In this document: piece after piece, positions 23,594-32,718 of the stretch
Layout of the letters: every line of letters begins with the position of its first letter
Numbering within the stretch: position 1 is the stretch's first letter
NCBI RefSeq assembly: GCF_009982895.1
Contig: NZ_WXZL01000008.1
Location: 135,534 to 199,533 of the forward strand
Direction of reading: 5' to 3'
Source: Deinococcus alpinitundrae
Lineage (GTDB): Bacteria > Deinococcota > Deinococci > Deinococcales > Deinococcaceae
DNA length: 64,000 nt
Notes under the pieces: model-generated
What the model was told of the DNA's origin: nothing
Database searches by the model: none
What the model saw: only the letters and a program-made list of their open reading frames with translations
Translations under genes and position numbers: made by a program

Positions 23594-24249
23594 TCCAGGC
23601 TGTTCTGTTCGACCGCGACGACACCCTCAGCGTGATGGACGCGGGCAAGTATCCGCTGGCGGCCGCCTGGGCGCAGCGGGAGTACGGCGTGGATGAGAAG
23701 AAGGTGCTGCGGGTGATGCAGCAGCACTGGCAGCGCGCCTTCGGCGAGTGGTGGGATCTGCGCACCCTCGACGACGAGCGGGCCTTCTGGGCCGAGTACG
23801 CGCGCGGTCTGGCAGCCGACCTCTCGCTGAGTGAAGCGCAGGGCGAGGCGTTCCTGACGCAGTTTCCGTATCAGGTATTCATGAAGGCGGCTCCCGGGGC
23901 ACGGGAAGTGCTGGAAGCGCTGCGGACACGCGGCCTGAAAATCGGCGTGCTGAGCAACACCCTGCCGAACATCTGGCCCACCCTGGAGGCCATCGGCCTG
24001 GCCGGTCTGATCGACGTGGCGCTGAGCAGTTGCGCGCTGGGCATCCACAAGCCCGAGCTGGAGGTCTTCCGATTGGCGGCCCACGAGCTGGGCGTGGCCT
24101 GTGACGAGGTGCTGTTTCTGGACGACAAGCCGGAGAATGTGGTGGCGGCCAGGGCCGTGGGGATGCGCGCGGCGTTGGTGGACCTGAGCGGTGAGGCGGC
24201 GGGAGCATTGGCGGGGTTGTGGGAAGTGATAGGGTTGCTGGACGAGTAG
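23590..24249 (+). CDS. HAD-family hydrolase
   Basis: 219 aa, HAD subfamily IA. Motif I is LFDRDDTLSVMD (DxDxT in a variant DRDDT form with both Asp), motif II is GVLSNTLP, the Lys is in GIHKPELEVFRLA, and motif IV is VLFLDDKPENVVAAR. A helical cap lies between residues 15 and 95. Likely a small-molecule phosphatase of unknown substrate. It starts inside the amylase stop (ATGA), yet no sugar-specific feature links it to amylase function. Confidence 0.85.
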   Translation: MIQAVLFDRDDTLSVMDAGKYPLAAAWAQREYGVDEKKVLRVMQQHWQRAFGEWWDLRTLDDERAFWAEYARGLAADLSLSEAQGEAFLTQFPYQVFMKAAPGAREVLEALRTRGLKIGVLSNTLPNIWPTLEAIGLAGLIDVALSSCALGIHKPELEVFRLAAHELGVACDEVLFLDDKPENVVAARAVGMRAALVDLSGEAAGALAGLWEVIGLLDE

Positions 24250-24310
24250 AATCTGATTGTATATATTCAAAGTTGCTGCCTCTGGGGACGCGGCAAGCTA
24301 GCATAGGCAG

Positions 24311-25312
24311 ATGTGGATCGATGCCCATCTGGACCTGGCCTACAACGCACTCAACGGCCGTGATCTGACCCTGGACCTGACGACCCTGCGCGAACGCGAG
24401 CCGCAGTCGCCCGACACCGCCACCGTCACCTTCGGAGAACTGCGGCGCTCAGGGGTGGGGCTGTGCCTGGGCACACTGTTCGCCATGCCGCAGACGGCCG
24501 AGCACGCCGGTTACACCGACTGGCAGGACGCGCGGGCGCAGGCGCTGGCGCAGCTCGACCAGTACCGCCGCTGGGAAGACGCCGGGCACATCGCGCTCAT
24601 CAGAAGCGGAGCCGAGGTGCGCCAGCACGCCGCCCGCTACGATCCGGCCTCTTCCCCACTGGGCGTGATCCTCTTGATGGAGGGAGCCGACCCGCTGCGC
24701 GACGTGGACGATCTGCCGTTCTGGGCTGAGGCGGGGGTGCGCGCCATCGGGCTGAGCTGGGGCAAGACACGCTTTGCCGGGGGCACCGCCGCGCCGGGGC
24801 CGCTAACCGACCGGGGCCGCGAACTGCTCGGCGGCATGCGCGAGCTGAACGTAGCGCAGGACCTCTCGCACCTCGACGAGCGCGCGTTTTTCGAGGCCGT
24901 CGAAGTGCAGCCCCGCTGCTTTGCCTCGCACAGCAACAGCCGCACCCTGGTTCGCAACGGCACACCTGACGACAACCGCCACTTGAGTGACGAGATGGTG
25001 CAGGCCATCGGCGAGCGCGGCGGCATGATCGGGCTGGTGCTGCTGAGCCTCTTTCTCAAGCGCGGCTGGACCACGGAGCAGCCCCGGGTCGGGCTGGGCG
25101 AGGTGGTGCGGCACGCCGAGCACTACGCTTCCCTGATCGGCTGGGACCACGTAGGGCTGGGCAGCGACATGGACGGCGGCTTCGGTAACGAGAAGACCCC
25201 GCAGGGGATCGACGCCTACCGCGATCTGGAACGGCTGGCCGCAGCCCTGCCGCCGGAAGCGGGCGGCGTGATGGGCGGCAACTGGCTGAGCTGGCTGGGA
25301 GCGAATGTATGA
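24311..25312 (+). CDS. Membrane-dipeptidase-like M19 peptidase
   Basis: 333-aa amidohydrolase of the renal dipeptidase family. The zinc ligands can be placed: DAHLDLAYN (His-x-Asp), LLMEGADPL (bridging Glu), CFASHSNSRTLV (His), and DHVGLGSDMDGGF (Asp). No signal peptide, so it is probably cytoplasmic. Bacterial M19 enzymes cleave L-Xaa-L/D-Xaa dipeptides, which fits the two following murein-peptide genes. ATG at 24311 lies 6 nt after TAGCAT (24299-24304). It overlaps the next gene by 4 nt (ATGA) and leads the operon. Confidence 0.88.
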   Translation: MWIDAHLDLAYNALNGRDLTLDLTTLREREPQSPDTATVTFGELRRSGVGLCLGTLFAMPQTAEHAGYTDWQDARAQALAQLDQYRRWEDAGHIALIRSGAEVRQHAARYDPASSPLGVILLMEGADPLRDVDDLPFWAEAGVRAIGLSWGKTRFAGGTAAPGPLTDRGRELLGGMRELNVAQDLSHLDERAFFEAVEVQPRCFASHSNSRTLVRNGTPDDNRHLSDEMVQAIGERGGMIGLVLLSLFLKRGWTTEQPRVGLGEVVRHAEHYASLIGWDHVGLGSDMDGGFGNEKTPQGIDAYRDLERLAAALPPEAGGVMGGNWLSWLGANV

Positions 25313-26157
25313 GCGGGCTGGACCCCCGCATTCACGCCTACGACGACACCGGGCGGCTGGCCGAGACCGCACTGCTTGGGCGGCTCGACCACTCGTTCAC
25401 CTTCATAGACCCCGCGCCCGCCTGGACCGGGGCGGCGCGGCTGGGCCTGCACGCCCGGCCCGACGTGGCCAGCCCGCAGGTGACCGAGGCGCTGCCCGGC
25501 GAGGCGCTGGAAGTCGTCGTGCGCCGCGCCGACGGCTGGGCCTGGCTGCGCACGCGGGCCGACGGCTACCTGGGCTTCGCGCGGGCCGAGGCCCTGCGCG
25601 CCCAGGCCCCCACCGGGGCGCGCACAGTGACGGCCCTGCGGGGCCACGTCTACGCCCAGCCGAGCATCAAGAGTGCTGTGGTGGCGGAACTGTGCCTGGG
25701 CGCGCAGGTGCCACTGACGGGTGAGGTCATCACCGAACACGGGCGGCGCTGGCAAGCGACCGAGCAGGGCTGGGTACAGGCCGTCTGCTTCGCGCCGCTG
25801 CCGGACGCGGACCCGGCGGCGCTGGCCCTGCGCTTCGTGGGCACGCCGTATGTCTGGGGCGGGCGCAGCGCCTGGGGGCTGGACTGCTCGGGGCTGGCGC
25901 AACTGGTCTTCGGGGCCTTCAGACGGGCGCTGCCGCGCGACGCCGACCAGCAGCAAGCGGCACTGGGAGCCGTGGACTTCGCCAGGCGCGGCGACCTGGC
26001 CTTCTTTCCGGGGCACGTGGGGATCATGCTCGGTGAACAGCAGATGGTTCACGCCAACGCCACCTGGATGGGCGTCAGCGTGGAAACGCTGGGCGAGGGC
26101 GAGTACGGACGCAAGTTGCAGGGCGAGCTGCTCGGCTTCGGGCGGTGGGAGGCGTGA
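25309..26157 (+). CDS. NlpC/P60 gamma-D-glutamyl-diamino acid endopeptidase (YkfC-like)
   Basis: 282 aa: two SH3-like domains (residues 1-165) followed by a C40 papain-like domain. The catalytic Cys is in WGLDCSGLAQLVF, the His in FFPGHVGIML, and the third polar residue in MVHANATWMG. This is the YkfC architecture, which frees L-Ala-gamma-D-Glu from murein peptides in the cytoplasm. No signal peptide is seen, supporting a recycling role. In deinococci the third residue is ornithine, so specificity may differ from DAP-type enzymes. Overlaps both neighbours by 4 nt. Confidence 0.88.
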   Translation: MSGLDPRIHAYDDTGRLAETALLGRLDHSFTFIDPAPAWTGAARLGLHARPDVASPQVTEALPGEALEVVVRRADGWAWLRTRADGYLGFARAEALRAQAPTGARTVTALRGHVYAQPSIKSAVVAELCLGAQVPLTGEVITEHGRRWQATEQGWVQAVCFAPLPDADPAALALRFVGTPYVWGGRSAWGLDCSGLAQLVFGAFRRALPRDADQQQAALGAVDFARRGDLAFFPGHVGIMLGEQQMVHANATWMGVSVETLGEGEYGRKLQGELLGFGRWEA

Positions 26158-27170
26158 TTCGCTGGACGCACCGCGAGCTGCACACCAAGGCCCCATTCGG
26201 CATCGCCCGCTGGACCCACAGCCGCTACCCGCGCAGCTTCGTCACCTTCGAGCAGGGCGGGGTGGTGGGCCGGGGCGAGGCCGCGCCCAACGCCTACTAC
26301 GGCGAAACCGGCGAGACGGCCAGGGTGGTGGGTCCGCTGCTGGAGGGCGCCCTTAGCGATCCCTGGGACTGGCAGGGACTTCAGGCGAACCTGACCGCCC
26401 GGATGCCGCAGGGCCACCCCAGCGTCAAGTGCGCCCTGGAGATGGCGGCGCTGGAATGGTGCGCCGCTTCGGTGAACCTGCCGGTCTGGCGGCTGCTGGG
26501 CCTATCGGCGCTGCCGATTCCCGAGTCGAGCTACACCGTGAGCCTGGCCGAGTTGCCCGACATGCGGCGGCAGGCCCGCGACGCCTGGGCGGGTGGCCAC
26601 ACCATTCTGAAAGTCAAGCTCGGCACGACCCAGGACCAGCAGATCGTGGAGGCGCTACGGGAAGAAGTGCCGCAGGCCAAATTGCGGGTGGACGCCAACG
26701 CCGCCTGGAGCCGCCCGCAGGCCCGGCGGATGCTGGGGGTGCTCGAAGCGCTCGGCGTGGAGTTGCTCGAGCAGCCGCTGGCGGCGGACGATCTGGAGGG
26801 GCACGCAGCGCTGCGGGCATTGGCGCGGCTGCCGATCGTCGCCGACGAGAGCCTGCACCACGTTTCCGACGTGCCCAGGCTGGCCGCCGCCTTCGACGGC
26901 ATCAACCTCAAGACCGCCAAGCTGGGCGGACCGCTGCAGGCGCTCGCCGCACTGCGAACGGCGCGGGCGCTGGGGCTGGGCATCATGGTGGGCTGCATGA
27001 TCGAGTCGTCGCTGGGCATCGCGGGGGCAGCGCAGCTTTCGGGACTGGCCGACTGGGCCGACCTCGACGGCGCGCTGCTGCTGGCGGACGATCCGTTTGA
27101 GGGCCTGGCGTGGCAGGCCGGACAGCTGGCGCGGCCGGTGGGCATCGGCTGGGGCGTGAACCCGCAGTGA
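26154..27170 (+). CDS. L-Ala-D/L-Glu epimerase (enolase superfamily, YkfB-like)
   Basis: 338-aa muconate-lactonising-type enzyme. The acid/base Lys is in ILKVKLGT (KxK), the Mg ligands are Asp in RVDANAAW, Glu in LLEQPL and Asp in PIVADES, and the opposite Lys is in INLKTAKLGG. YkfB converts L-Ala-D-Glu to L-Ala-L-Glu so that an ordinary dipeptidase can split it, matching the genes upstream. GTG at 26154 overlaps the previous stop. An ATG 9 nt upstream is less likely. Confidence 0.88.
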   Translation: MIRWTHRELHTKAPFGIARWTHSRYPRSFVTFEQGGVVGRGEAAPNAYYGETGETARVVGPLLEGALSDPWDWQGLQANLTARMPQGHPSVKCALEMAALEWCAASVNLPVWRLLGLSALPIPESSYTVSLAELPDMRRQARDAWAGGHTILKVKLGTTQDQQIVEALREEVPQAKLRVDANAAWSRPQARRMLGVLEALGVELLEQPLAADDLEGHAALRALARLPIVADESLHHVSDVPRLAAAFDGINLKTAKLGGPLQALAALRTARALGLGIMVGCMIESSLGIAGAAQLSGLADWADLDGALLLADDPFEGLAWQAGQLARPVGIGWGVNPQ

Positions 27171-28351
27171 TCCGGGTGGCCATCGTCGGCGGTGGCAACC
27201 GGGGCGGCGACGCCTACGCCCGGCTGCTGGCCCAGCAGGGAGCCGAGGTGACGCATCTGGTCGAGGCCAGAGCGCCGCGCCTGCGGGAAGTGGCGGGGCG
27301 GCACCAGATTCCGCCGGAGCGGCAGTTTGCCGACTGGCCGGCCTTTTTCGCGCTGGGCAAGGTGGCCGACGCGGTGGTGATCGCCACGCCGGACGACCAG
27401 CACGTGGCGCCCTGCCTGGCGGCGCTGGCGCTGGGTTACGACGTGCTGCTGGAAAAGCCGGTCTGCCTGGCCGAAACAGAACTGGACGCGCTGCTGGCCG
27501 CCGAACAGGCCAGTGCCGGGCGGGTCACGGTCTGCCACGTGCTGCGGGCCACGCCGTTTTTCCGGGCGGTGGCGGACGTGGTGGCCAGCGGGCGGCTGGG
27601 GCAACTGGTGGGGATCGTGCTGACAGAGAACGTGGCCAGCTGGCACTATGCCCATTCCTACGTGCGCGGCAACTGGCGGGTGTCGCCGCCCGCCGCGCCG
27701 TTCATTCTGGCCAAGAGCGTGCATGATCTGGACGTGCTGCGCTGGCTGGCCGGGGCCGCGCCGGTTCGGGTAGAGAGTCAGGGCGGCCTGCACCACTTTC
27801 GGCCCGAATCGCGGCCTCCCGGCGCGGCGGCGTGCTGCCTGGACTGTTCGGTGGCCTGCCCCTACGACGCCCGGCAGATTTACGGTGCGCGGCCCACAGA
27901 CGCCTGGCCAGTCACGGTGCTGACGGCGGGCGGGCAAAGCCTGGAAGACACGCTGAGAAGCGGTCCTTACGGCGAGTGCGTGTACCTGGGCCGCAACAAC
28001 GTGGCCGATCACCAGGCAGTCACGGTGACGTTCGGCAACGGCGTCACGGGTCAGCTCACCGCCAGCGCTTTCACGCACAACAACACCCGCACCCTGAAAC
28101 TGCTCGGTTCGCACGGCGAGTTGCGCGGGCAGATGGACCGGGGCGAGACCGAGGTGCACGACTTTCTGAGCGGCGAGGTACAGACGCGGTTCGTGGAGAC
28201 AGGCGGCAACCACGGCGGCGGCGACGCGGGGCTGGTGGCGGGGTGGCTGGCGTCCTTACGCGGTGAGACGAAGGTGCCGGTGGCACTGGCCGAGTCGCTG
28301 GATTCGCACCGGATGGCGTTCTGGGCGGAGCGGTCACGGCTGGGCGGCTGA
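27167..28351 (+). CDS. Gfo/Idh/MocA-family oxidoreductase
   Basis: 394 aa with an N-terminal Rossmann fold (VAIVGGGNRGGDAYA), the conserved EKP motif in VLLEKPVCLAE, and a C-terminal MocA domain with AKSVHDLDVLRWL (His-x-x-x-x-x-x-Leu active-site helix). A Cys cluster CCLDCSVACPYDA, common in one branch of the family, may bind metal. The substrate is probably a sugar or polyol. Its place in the murein-peptide operon suggests an amino-sugar derivative, but that is inference. Starts with GTG overlapping the epimerase stop. Confidence 0.85.
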   Translation: MIRVAIVGGGNRGGDAYARLLAQQGAEVTHLVEARAPRLREVAGRHQIPPERQFADWPAFFALGKVADAVVIATPDDQHVAPCLAALALGYDVLLEKPVCLAETELDALLAAEQASAGRVTVCHVLRATPFFRAVADVVASGRLGQLVGIVLTENVASWHYAHSYVRGNWRVSPPAAPFILAKSVHDLDVLRWLAGAAPVRVESQGGLHHFRPESRPPGAAACCLDCSVACPYDARQIYGARPTDAWPVTVLTAGGQSLEDTLRSGPYGECVYLGRNNVADHQAVTVTFGNGVTGQLTASAFTHNNTRTLKLLGSHGELRGQMDRGETEVHDFLSGEVQTRFVETGGNHGGGDAGLVAGWLASLRGETKVPVALAESLDSHRMAFWAERSRLGG

Positions 28352-28883
28352 AGGTGTTCTGACCCTGGCACGCCTCAAGCAGCACCTGCACGGTCTGGAG
28401 GCAGCCGAACTCGGTGAGGTCATTGTTCAACTGTTCGGGGCCAGCAGCGACAACAAACGTCTGCTGACGGCGCTGCTGGAAGGTGACGCCACCAGCCTGC
28501 GGGCGCAGGTCAACCGCGAGATCGGCAAGGCGTTCGGTGCGGGTTCGCGCTTGCCCACGCTGAAAACGGCGGGCCTGCGGGCCGCGCTGCGGCAGTACGC
28601 CCGCGTCGCCTCGCCGGAAGCGCTGATGCACGCTGAGCTGGACGCGGTTGCGGCGGGGATTCGCTGCATGGCCGAGTCGGGCGATCTGGAAGAAAGCGTC
28701 TCCCGAAGCCTGGAGCGGCTGTGGGCGCAGGCCCTCAAGCGCGGTCTCGGCTTGCCGGAGGACGAAGTGCCCTGGACCCAGCTGGAAAGCGTACGGCACC
28801 GGAGCCAGGGCTCCGGCTGGGGCTTCTCGGACGAGATCGAGGCGGCCTATCAGGACTTTCTGGCGGCGTGGGCCGGGCGCTGA
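28263..28883 (+). CDS. DUF6155-like helical protein
   Basis: The conserved part begins near 28365 (LARLKQHLHGLEAAELGEVIVQLFG), resembling the start of DUF6155 proteins, and is all-helical to the end. No catalytic motif. The only standard in-frame start is GTG at 28263, inside the MocA gene, which would add about 34 odd Arg/Trp-rich residues. A CTG at 28359 or 28365 is a plausible real start, with translation coupled to MocA. It is the last gene of the operon and ends 1 bp from the smc stop on the opposite strand. Function unknown. Confidence 0.65.
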   Translation: MRRRCRWHWPSRWIRTGWRSGRSGHGWAAEGVLTLARLKQHLHGLEAAELGEVIVQLFGASSDNKRLLTALLEGDATSLRAQVNREIGKAFGAGSRLPTLKTAGLRAALRQYARVASPEALMHAELDAVAAGIRCMAESGDLEESVSRSLERLWAQALKRGLGLPEDEVPWTQLESVRHRSQGSGWGFSDEIEAAYQDFLAAWAGR

Positions 28884-28884
28884 T

Positions 28885-31800
28885 TCAGCCGCGCTCGCCC
28901 TGACGGATGCTCAGCAGCCGTGACGCGCCGCTCTGATCGGTGGTCACGCCCCAGATGGCCTGGGCCACCTCCATGGTCGCTTTCTGGTGGGTCACCAGCA
29001 CGAACTGCGCGCCTCTGGCCGCGAACACCTCCAGAAAGTGGGTGAAGCGGCGAATGTTGGCCTCGTCCAGCGGAGCGTCCACCTCGTCGAGCACCGCCAG
29101 CGGCAGGCCGCTGGTTCCATCTGCAACAGCATGATTGAGCGCAAAGAGAAAGCCCAGGCCCGCCATCGTGCGCTCGCCGGCCGAGAGCAGGGTCAGGCTG
29201 CGGGTGCGCTTGCCTTTGGGCTGCACCTGGAGTTTCAGACCGCAGAGCCGCCCATCCTCGCCGCGCTCGGCTTCCAGTTCGCCCTCGCCGCCCAGCAGTT
29301 CGCGGCTGTACTCGGCGAAAGCGGCATTGACCCGCCGGAAAGCGGCGCTGGTGGCCGTCTCCTCGCCGCGTGCCAGCCCGATCAGGTGGTCGGTCAGGAC
29401 CTGGGCGGCGGCAGCGGCGTCCTGGCGCTGGGCCTGAAGCTGGTTCAGGCGGGCGGTCTGCTCGGCATGCTCGGCCCCGGCCAGCGCGTTGACTGGGCCG
29501 AGGTCTGACAACTCGGCCCGCACGCGGGCGAGTTCGGCGCTCCACTCGCGGGCGCTGCCGGGCAGTTGCGCACCGTCGGGCAAAATTTCCAGGCTGCCCT
29601 CACGGCGGGCGGCGAGCAGCTGAGCAGCCTCCAGCTGCTCGCGCAGCTTGTTCTGGCGGGCCAGCAGGTTGGCGTAGTCGCGGCTGACCTCTTGTTGGCA
29701 CTGCTCGGCGTCAGTCAGCCCGGCGGGGCGGCGCGACTCGGCCTCCTGCTGGCGGCGCGCCACCTCGGCGGCCACCAGACGCTGCTGAACCAGCTGCTCG
29801 GCAATCAATCCGGCATTGGCCGCCAGACGATTCTCGGCAGCCTGCTGGCGGGCGGCGGCGGCCTCGGCCAGTGCCCGGCGGGCCGCGAGATCGCGGGCGC
29901 GGGCCAGCTGCTCGGTCTGGTCGCGCTCCTGGGCACGCAGCCGTTCCTGGGCCACCGCGAGTTCGGTGAGTTGGGCTTCCAGCTCGGCCAGCGGCACCTC
30001 GGGAGACGGAGACGGGGTGGGATGGGGCGCTGTCGTCAGCGGTTCGAGGCGGCCCAGGACCAGCTGGCGGCGCATCTGGGCCGCCTGGAGGGCCGTGTCG
30101 AGGCGGGTGACGCGGCGCTCGGCCTCGCGCTCGGCTTCAACCGTTCCGGCGCGGGTTAGCGCGGGCAGCGCGGCGAGCTGGGCACCGAGTTGTTGCTCGG
30201 CGAGCTGGAGGCGGGCCTCGGCAGCGTCCAGCGCCGAGAGTTCGTCCATCAGCTCCTGCATCCGGCGCTGATCGGCCAGCACGCCCGTGCCGCCGCCCTG
30301 GGTGCGGCCTCCGGTCAGCGCCCCGCCAGGTTCGAGCAGTTCGCCATCCCGCGTCACCAGCCGGGGGCGGTTGGCAAACTGTCGGGCCAGCCGGGTGGCG
30401 GCGGCCAAGTCTTCGAGCAGCAGGGTATCGGCCAGCAGCGCCCCGCTGATCTGCGGCGGGTCGCTGGGGCACAGCTCAGCCAGATTGCCAACCACGCCCG
30501 GCAGGTTCAGGAAGGCGGCGTCGCGGCGGGGGCGCACCCGCAGCAGATCGAGCGGCAAAAAGGTGGCCCGTCCGCCCCGGCGCTTGAGCAGGTCGATGAT
30601 CTCGCGGGCGTCGTCCGCGCGGCGCACCACCACCTGCTCGGTGCGGCGACCCAGCGCGGCGCTGAGCGCCACCTGCACCCCTTCCCCGATCTCGATCAGG
30701 TCAGCCACCGAGCCGACGAGACCGGGGTGGCCGCTCGTCAGGGCGTGGCGCGGTCCCTCGCCGTAGCGGGCGTAGCTGCTCAGAGCCGCTTCCAGGCGCG
30801 ACTGCTCGCGCTGCAAGGGAGCGCGCTCGGCCCGGCGCTCAGCCAGTTCGCGCATCAGCCGGGTGAGCTGGGCCTGCAGCTCGCCGCGCTGGCGGGCGTC
30901 GATTTGGGCCGCCTGCTCAGCATGCTGGCGAGCAGCGGCAGCGGCGCTCAGCTCCGCGCGGGCCTGCATCAGCTGGGGCGCGAGGTCGCCAAGCGCGGCG
31001 CTCAGCTCGGCGAGTTCGGTTTCCAGGCTGCCGCGCTGCGTCTGGGTGCGGGTGGCGGCTTCGGCCTGCTGGGCCTCCAGGCGGCGGGCACGCTGGATCT
31101 CGGCGCTGAGTGGGCGCTGGCGGTCGTCAAGGCGGGCCAGCTCGGCGCGAATCCGGGCGAGGGCAGCTTGCAGCGGTATGGGGTCGGAGGCCTCGGGCAG
31201 TGGCTCAGCCGCCGAGACGAGGGACGCAAGTTCGGCCTCGGTCTGGGCACGCTCGGTCTGGAGGTGTGCCAGCGAGCGGTGGATCCGGCGCTCGGCGTCC
31301 TGGGCCGCCGCCAGCAGTTCCAGCGCCTGCTGGTGAAGTTGCTGATCAGCGCGCAGTGTGCTCAGCACCGTCCGGGCGGCTTCCAGCTCGGCAGCGGCCC
31401 GCTGGGTCTGGCGGGCCACCTCGGCGGACTCGTTGCCGAACCGGGCGGCCTGCTCGCGGGCGGCCCGCCATTCGGCCAGCAGCGTGTCCTGGCGCTGTCG
31501 GTGCAGCGCGTCTGCAAGGGCGAGTTCGCGCAGGCCCAGCTGGCGGTGGCGGCGGGCGGCCCCGGCCTCGGTCTCCAGCTGCCGCACCCGCAAGGCCAGC
31601 TCGGTTTCGGTACGCTCCAGCTCTGCCAGCGCCGTGGCTGCGCCCGCCAGCTGCTGCCCGGCGTCCTCGCGGGCAGCCACCGCCCGGCTCAGGCCCGCCG
31701 CTTCCTGAAGGTAGCCGAGCAGGGTCTTGCCCTCGGCCTGTACCACCGCGCTGACCTCGCCCTGCCCGATGATGGCCAGCCCGCCGGGGCCGAGACCGGT

Positions 31801-32166
31801 GCCGCGCAGCGCAGCGTGAATGTCGCGGGCGCGGGCGGCGCGTCCGGCCAGGTCCTGCTCGGCGCTCCCGTCGCGGTAGATGCGGCGGCTGAAACTGAGC
31901 TGGCCCTGGGGGGTCTGCAGTTCGAGCTGCACCTCGGCCAGCCCTTGCGGGGCCTTACCGCCGGAGCCGTGAAAGATCAGCTCGGTGGCCCGGCTGGCCC
32001 GCAGCTCACGGGCGCGGGCCTGGTGGGTGGCCCAGCGGATGGCCTCCACCACATTGCTCTTGCCCGAGCCGTTGGGGCCGATAACGGCCGTGATACCGGC
32101 ACCGAACTCCAGGCGGGTGCGCTCGGCAAAGCTCTTGAAGCCTTGCAGGGTGATGGACTCGATCAC
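28885..32166 (-). CDS. smc: Chromosome segregation ATPase SMC
   Basis: 1093 aa: an N-terminal ATPase half with Walker A GPNGSGKS (residues 30-37), a long Ala/Glu/Gln/Arg-rich coiled coil, a hinge around residues 470-590 ([17 protein letters not shown]), a return coiled coil, and a C-terminal half with signature [11 protein letters not shown] and Walker [16 protein letters not shown] dimers with ScpAB compact and separate the chromosome. The signature has Ala where LSGGE is usual, and the hydrophobic Walker B is followed by AP rather than AA. GTG start, 9 bp after the GerMN gene. The coiled coil has an extreme base bias that opens very long false ORFs on the other strand. Confidence 0.95.
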   Translation of the reverse strand: MIESITLQGFKSFAERTRLEFGAGITAVIGPNGSGKSNVVEAIRWATHQARARELRASRATELIFHGSGGKAPQGLAEVQLELQTPQGQLSFSRRIYRDGSAEQDLAGRAARARDIHAALRGTGLGPGGLAIIGQGEVSAVVQAEGKTLLGYLQEAAGLSRAVAAREDAGQQLAGAATALAELERTETELALRVRQLETEAGAARRHRQLGLRELALADALHRQRQDTLLAEWRAAREQAARFGNESAEVARQTQRAAAELEAARTVLSTLRADQQLHQQALELLAAAQDAERRIHRSLAHLQTERAQTEAELASLVSAAEPLPEASDPIPLQAALARIRAELARLDDRQRPLSAEIQRARRLEAQQAEAATRTQTQRGSLETELAELSAALGDLAPQLMQARAELSAAAAARQHAEQAAQIDARQRGELQAQLTRLMRELAERRAERAPLQREQSRLEAALSSYARYGEGPRHALTSGHPGLVGSVADLIEIGEGVQVALSAALGRRTEQVVVRRADDAREIIDLLKRRGGRATFLPLDLLRVRPRRDAAFLNLPGVVGNLAELCPSDPPQISGALLADTLLLEDLAAATRLARQFANRPRLVTRDGELLEPGGALTGGRTQGGGTGVLADQRRMQELMDELSALDAAEARLQLAEQQLGAQLAALPALTRAGTVEAEREAERRVTRLDTALQAAQMRRQLVLGRLEPLTTAPHPTPSPSPEVPLAELEAQLTELAVAQERLRAQERDQTEQLARARDLAARRALAEAAAARQQAAENRLAANAGLIAEQLVQQRLVAAEVARRQQEAESRRPAGLTDAEQCQQEVSRDYANLLARQNKLREQLEAAQLLAARREGSLEILPDGAQLPGSAREWSAELARVRAELSDLGPVNALAGAEHAEQTARLNQLQAQRQDAAAAAQVLTDHLIGLARGEETATSAAFRRVNAAFAEYSRELLGGEGELEAERGEDGRLCGLKLQVQPKGKRTRSLTLLSAGERTMAGLGFLFALNHAVADGTSGLPLAVLDEVDAPLDEANIRRFTHFLEVFAARGAQFVLVTHQKATMEVAQAIWGVTTDQSGASRLLSIRQGERG

Positions 32167-32175
32167 GTCAGCTGC

Positions 32176-32718
32176 TCAGTCGGCGCAGTCCGCTTTGGTG
32201 TAGGGGCGGGTCAGGTCCATGTGGCCGAGCAGGGTCGGGCTGCTCTGCGACCCCACCAGAAACAGCACGTCCTTGCCCGACTGCTCGAGCAGGGTGCGGG
32301 TCAGCGAGCAGATGACCATACGCTCGCCGCTGACGCCGTAGTTGAACTGGGTGTAGCTGGTCGGCAGATTGACATAGAAGTGCACCCCGCGCACCCACAC
32401 GTCCGGCACCGCGCTGCCCTGCGGCACGTCGCGCAGGCCTTTGCCGTTCAGCGGTCCGCGGGCCCAGGCCACCAGCGCCGCCTGCGCCAGCTTGCCCGGC
32501 GATTTGCCCTCCACCGACACGGTGCGGTTTTCCTTGACGAAGCCGTCGACCTTGTCGTTGGAAAAGTAGAGCGTGACGGGCAGTGGCTGCACCAGTTCGA
32601 GTTGCAGCGGCGGCGGGGTGGGCGAGGTGGGCGGTCTGGAGACCCACTCGCGCACGAAGAGCGAGGCGACCAAGAGCAGCAGGCCCACCAGATTGAAGGG
32701 CGTGATCAGCCGTCTCAC
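32176..32718 (-). CDS. GerMN-domain membrane-anchored protein
   Basis: 180 aa. One N-terminal membrane span ([19 protein letters not shown]), a Pro-rich linker, then a GerMN domain ([47 protein letters not shown]). GerMN domains occur in spore and cell-wall associated proteins, probably as peptidoglycan- or protein-binding modules outside the membrane. Starts with GTG in the stop of the upstream amidase-like gene (GTGA), and smc follows 9 bp later, so the three are one transcript. Confidence 0.82.
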   Translation of the reverse strand: MRRLITPFNLVGLLLLVASLFVREWVSRPPTSPTPPPLQLELVQPLPVTLYFSNDKVDGFVKENRTVSVEGKSPGKLAQAALVAWARGPLNGKGLRDVPQGSAVPDVWVRGVHFYVNLPTSYTQFNYGVSGERMVICSLTRTLLEQSGKDVLFLVGSQSSPTLLGHMDLTRPYTKADCAD

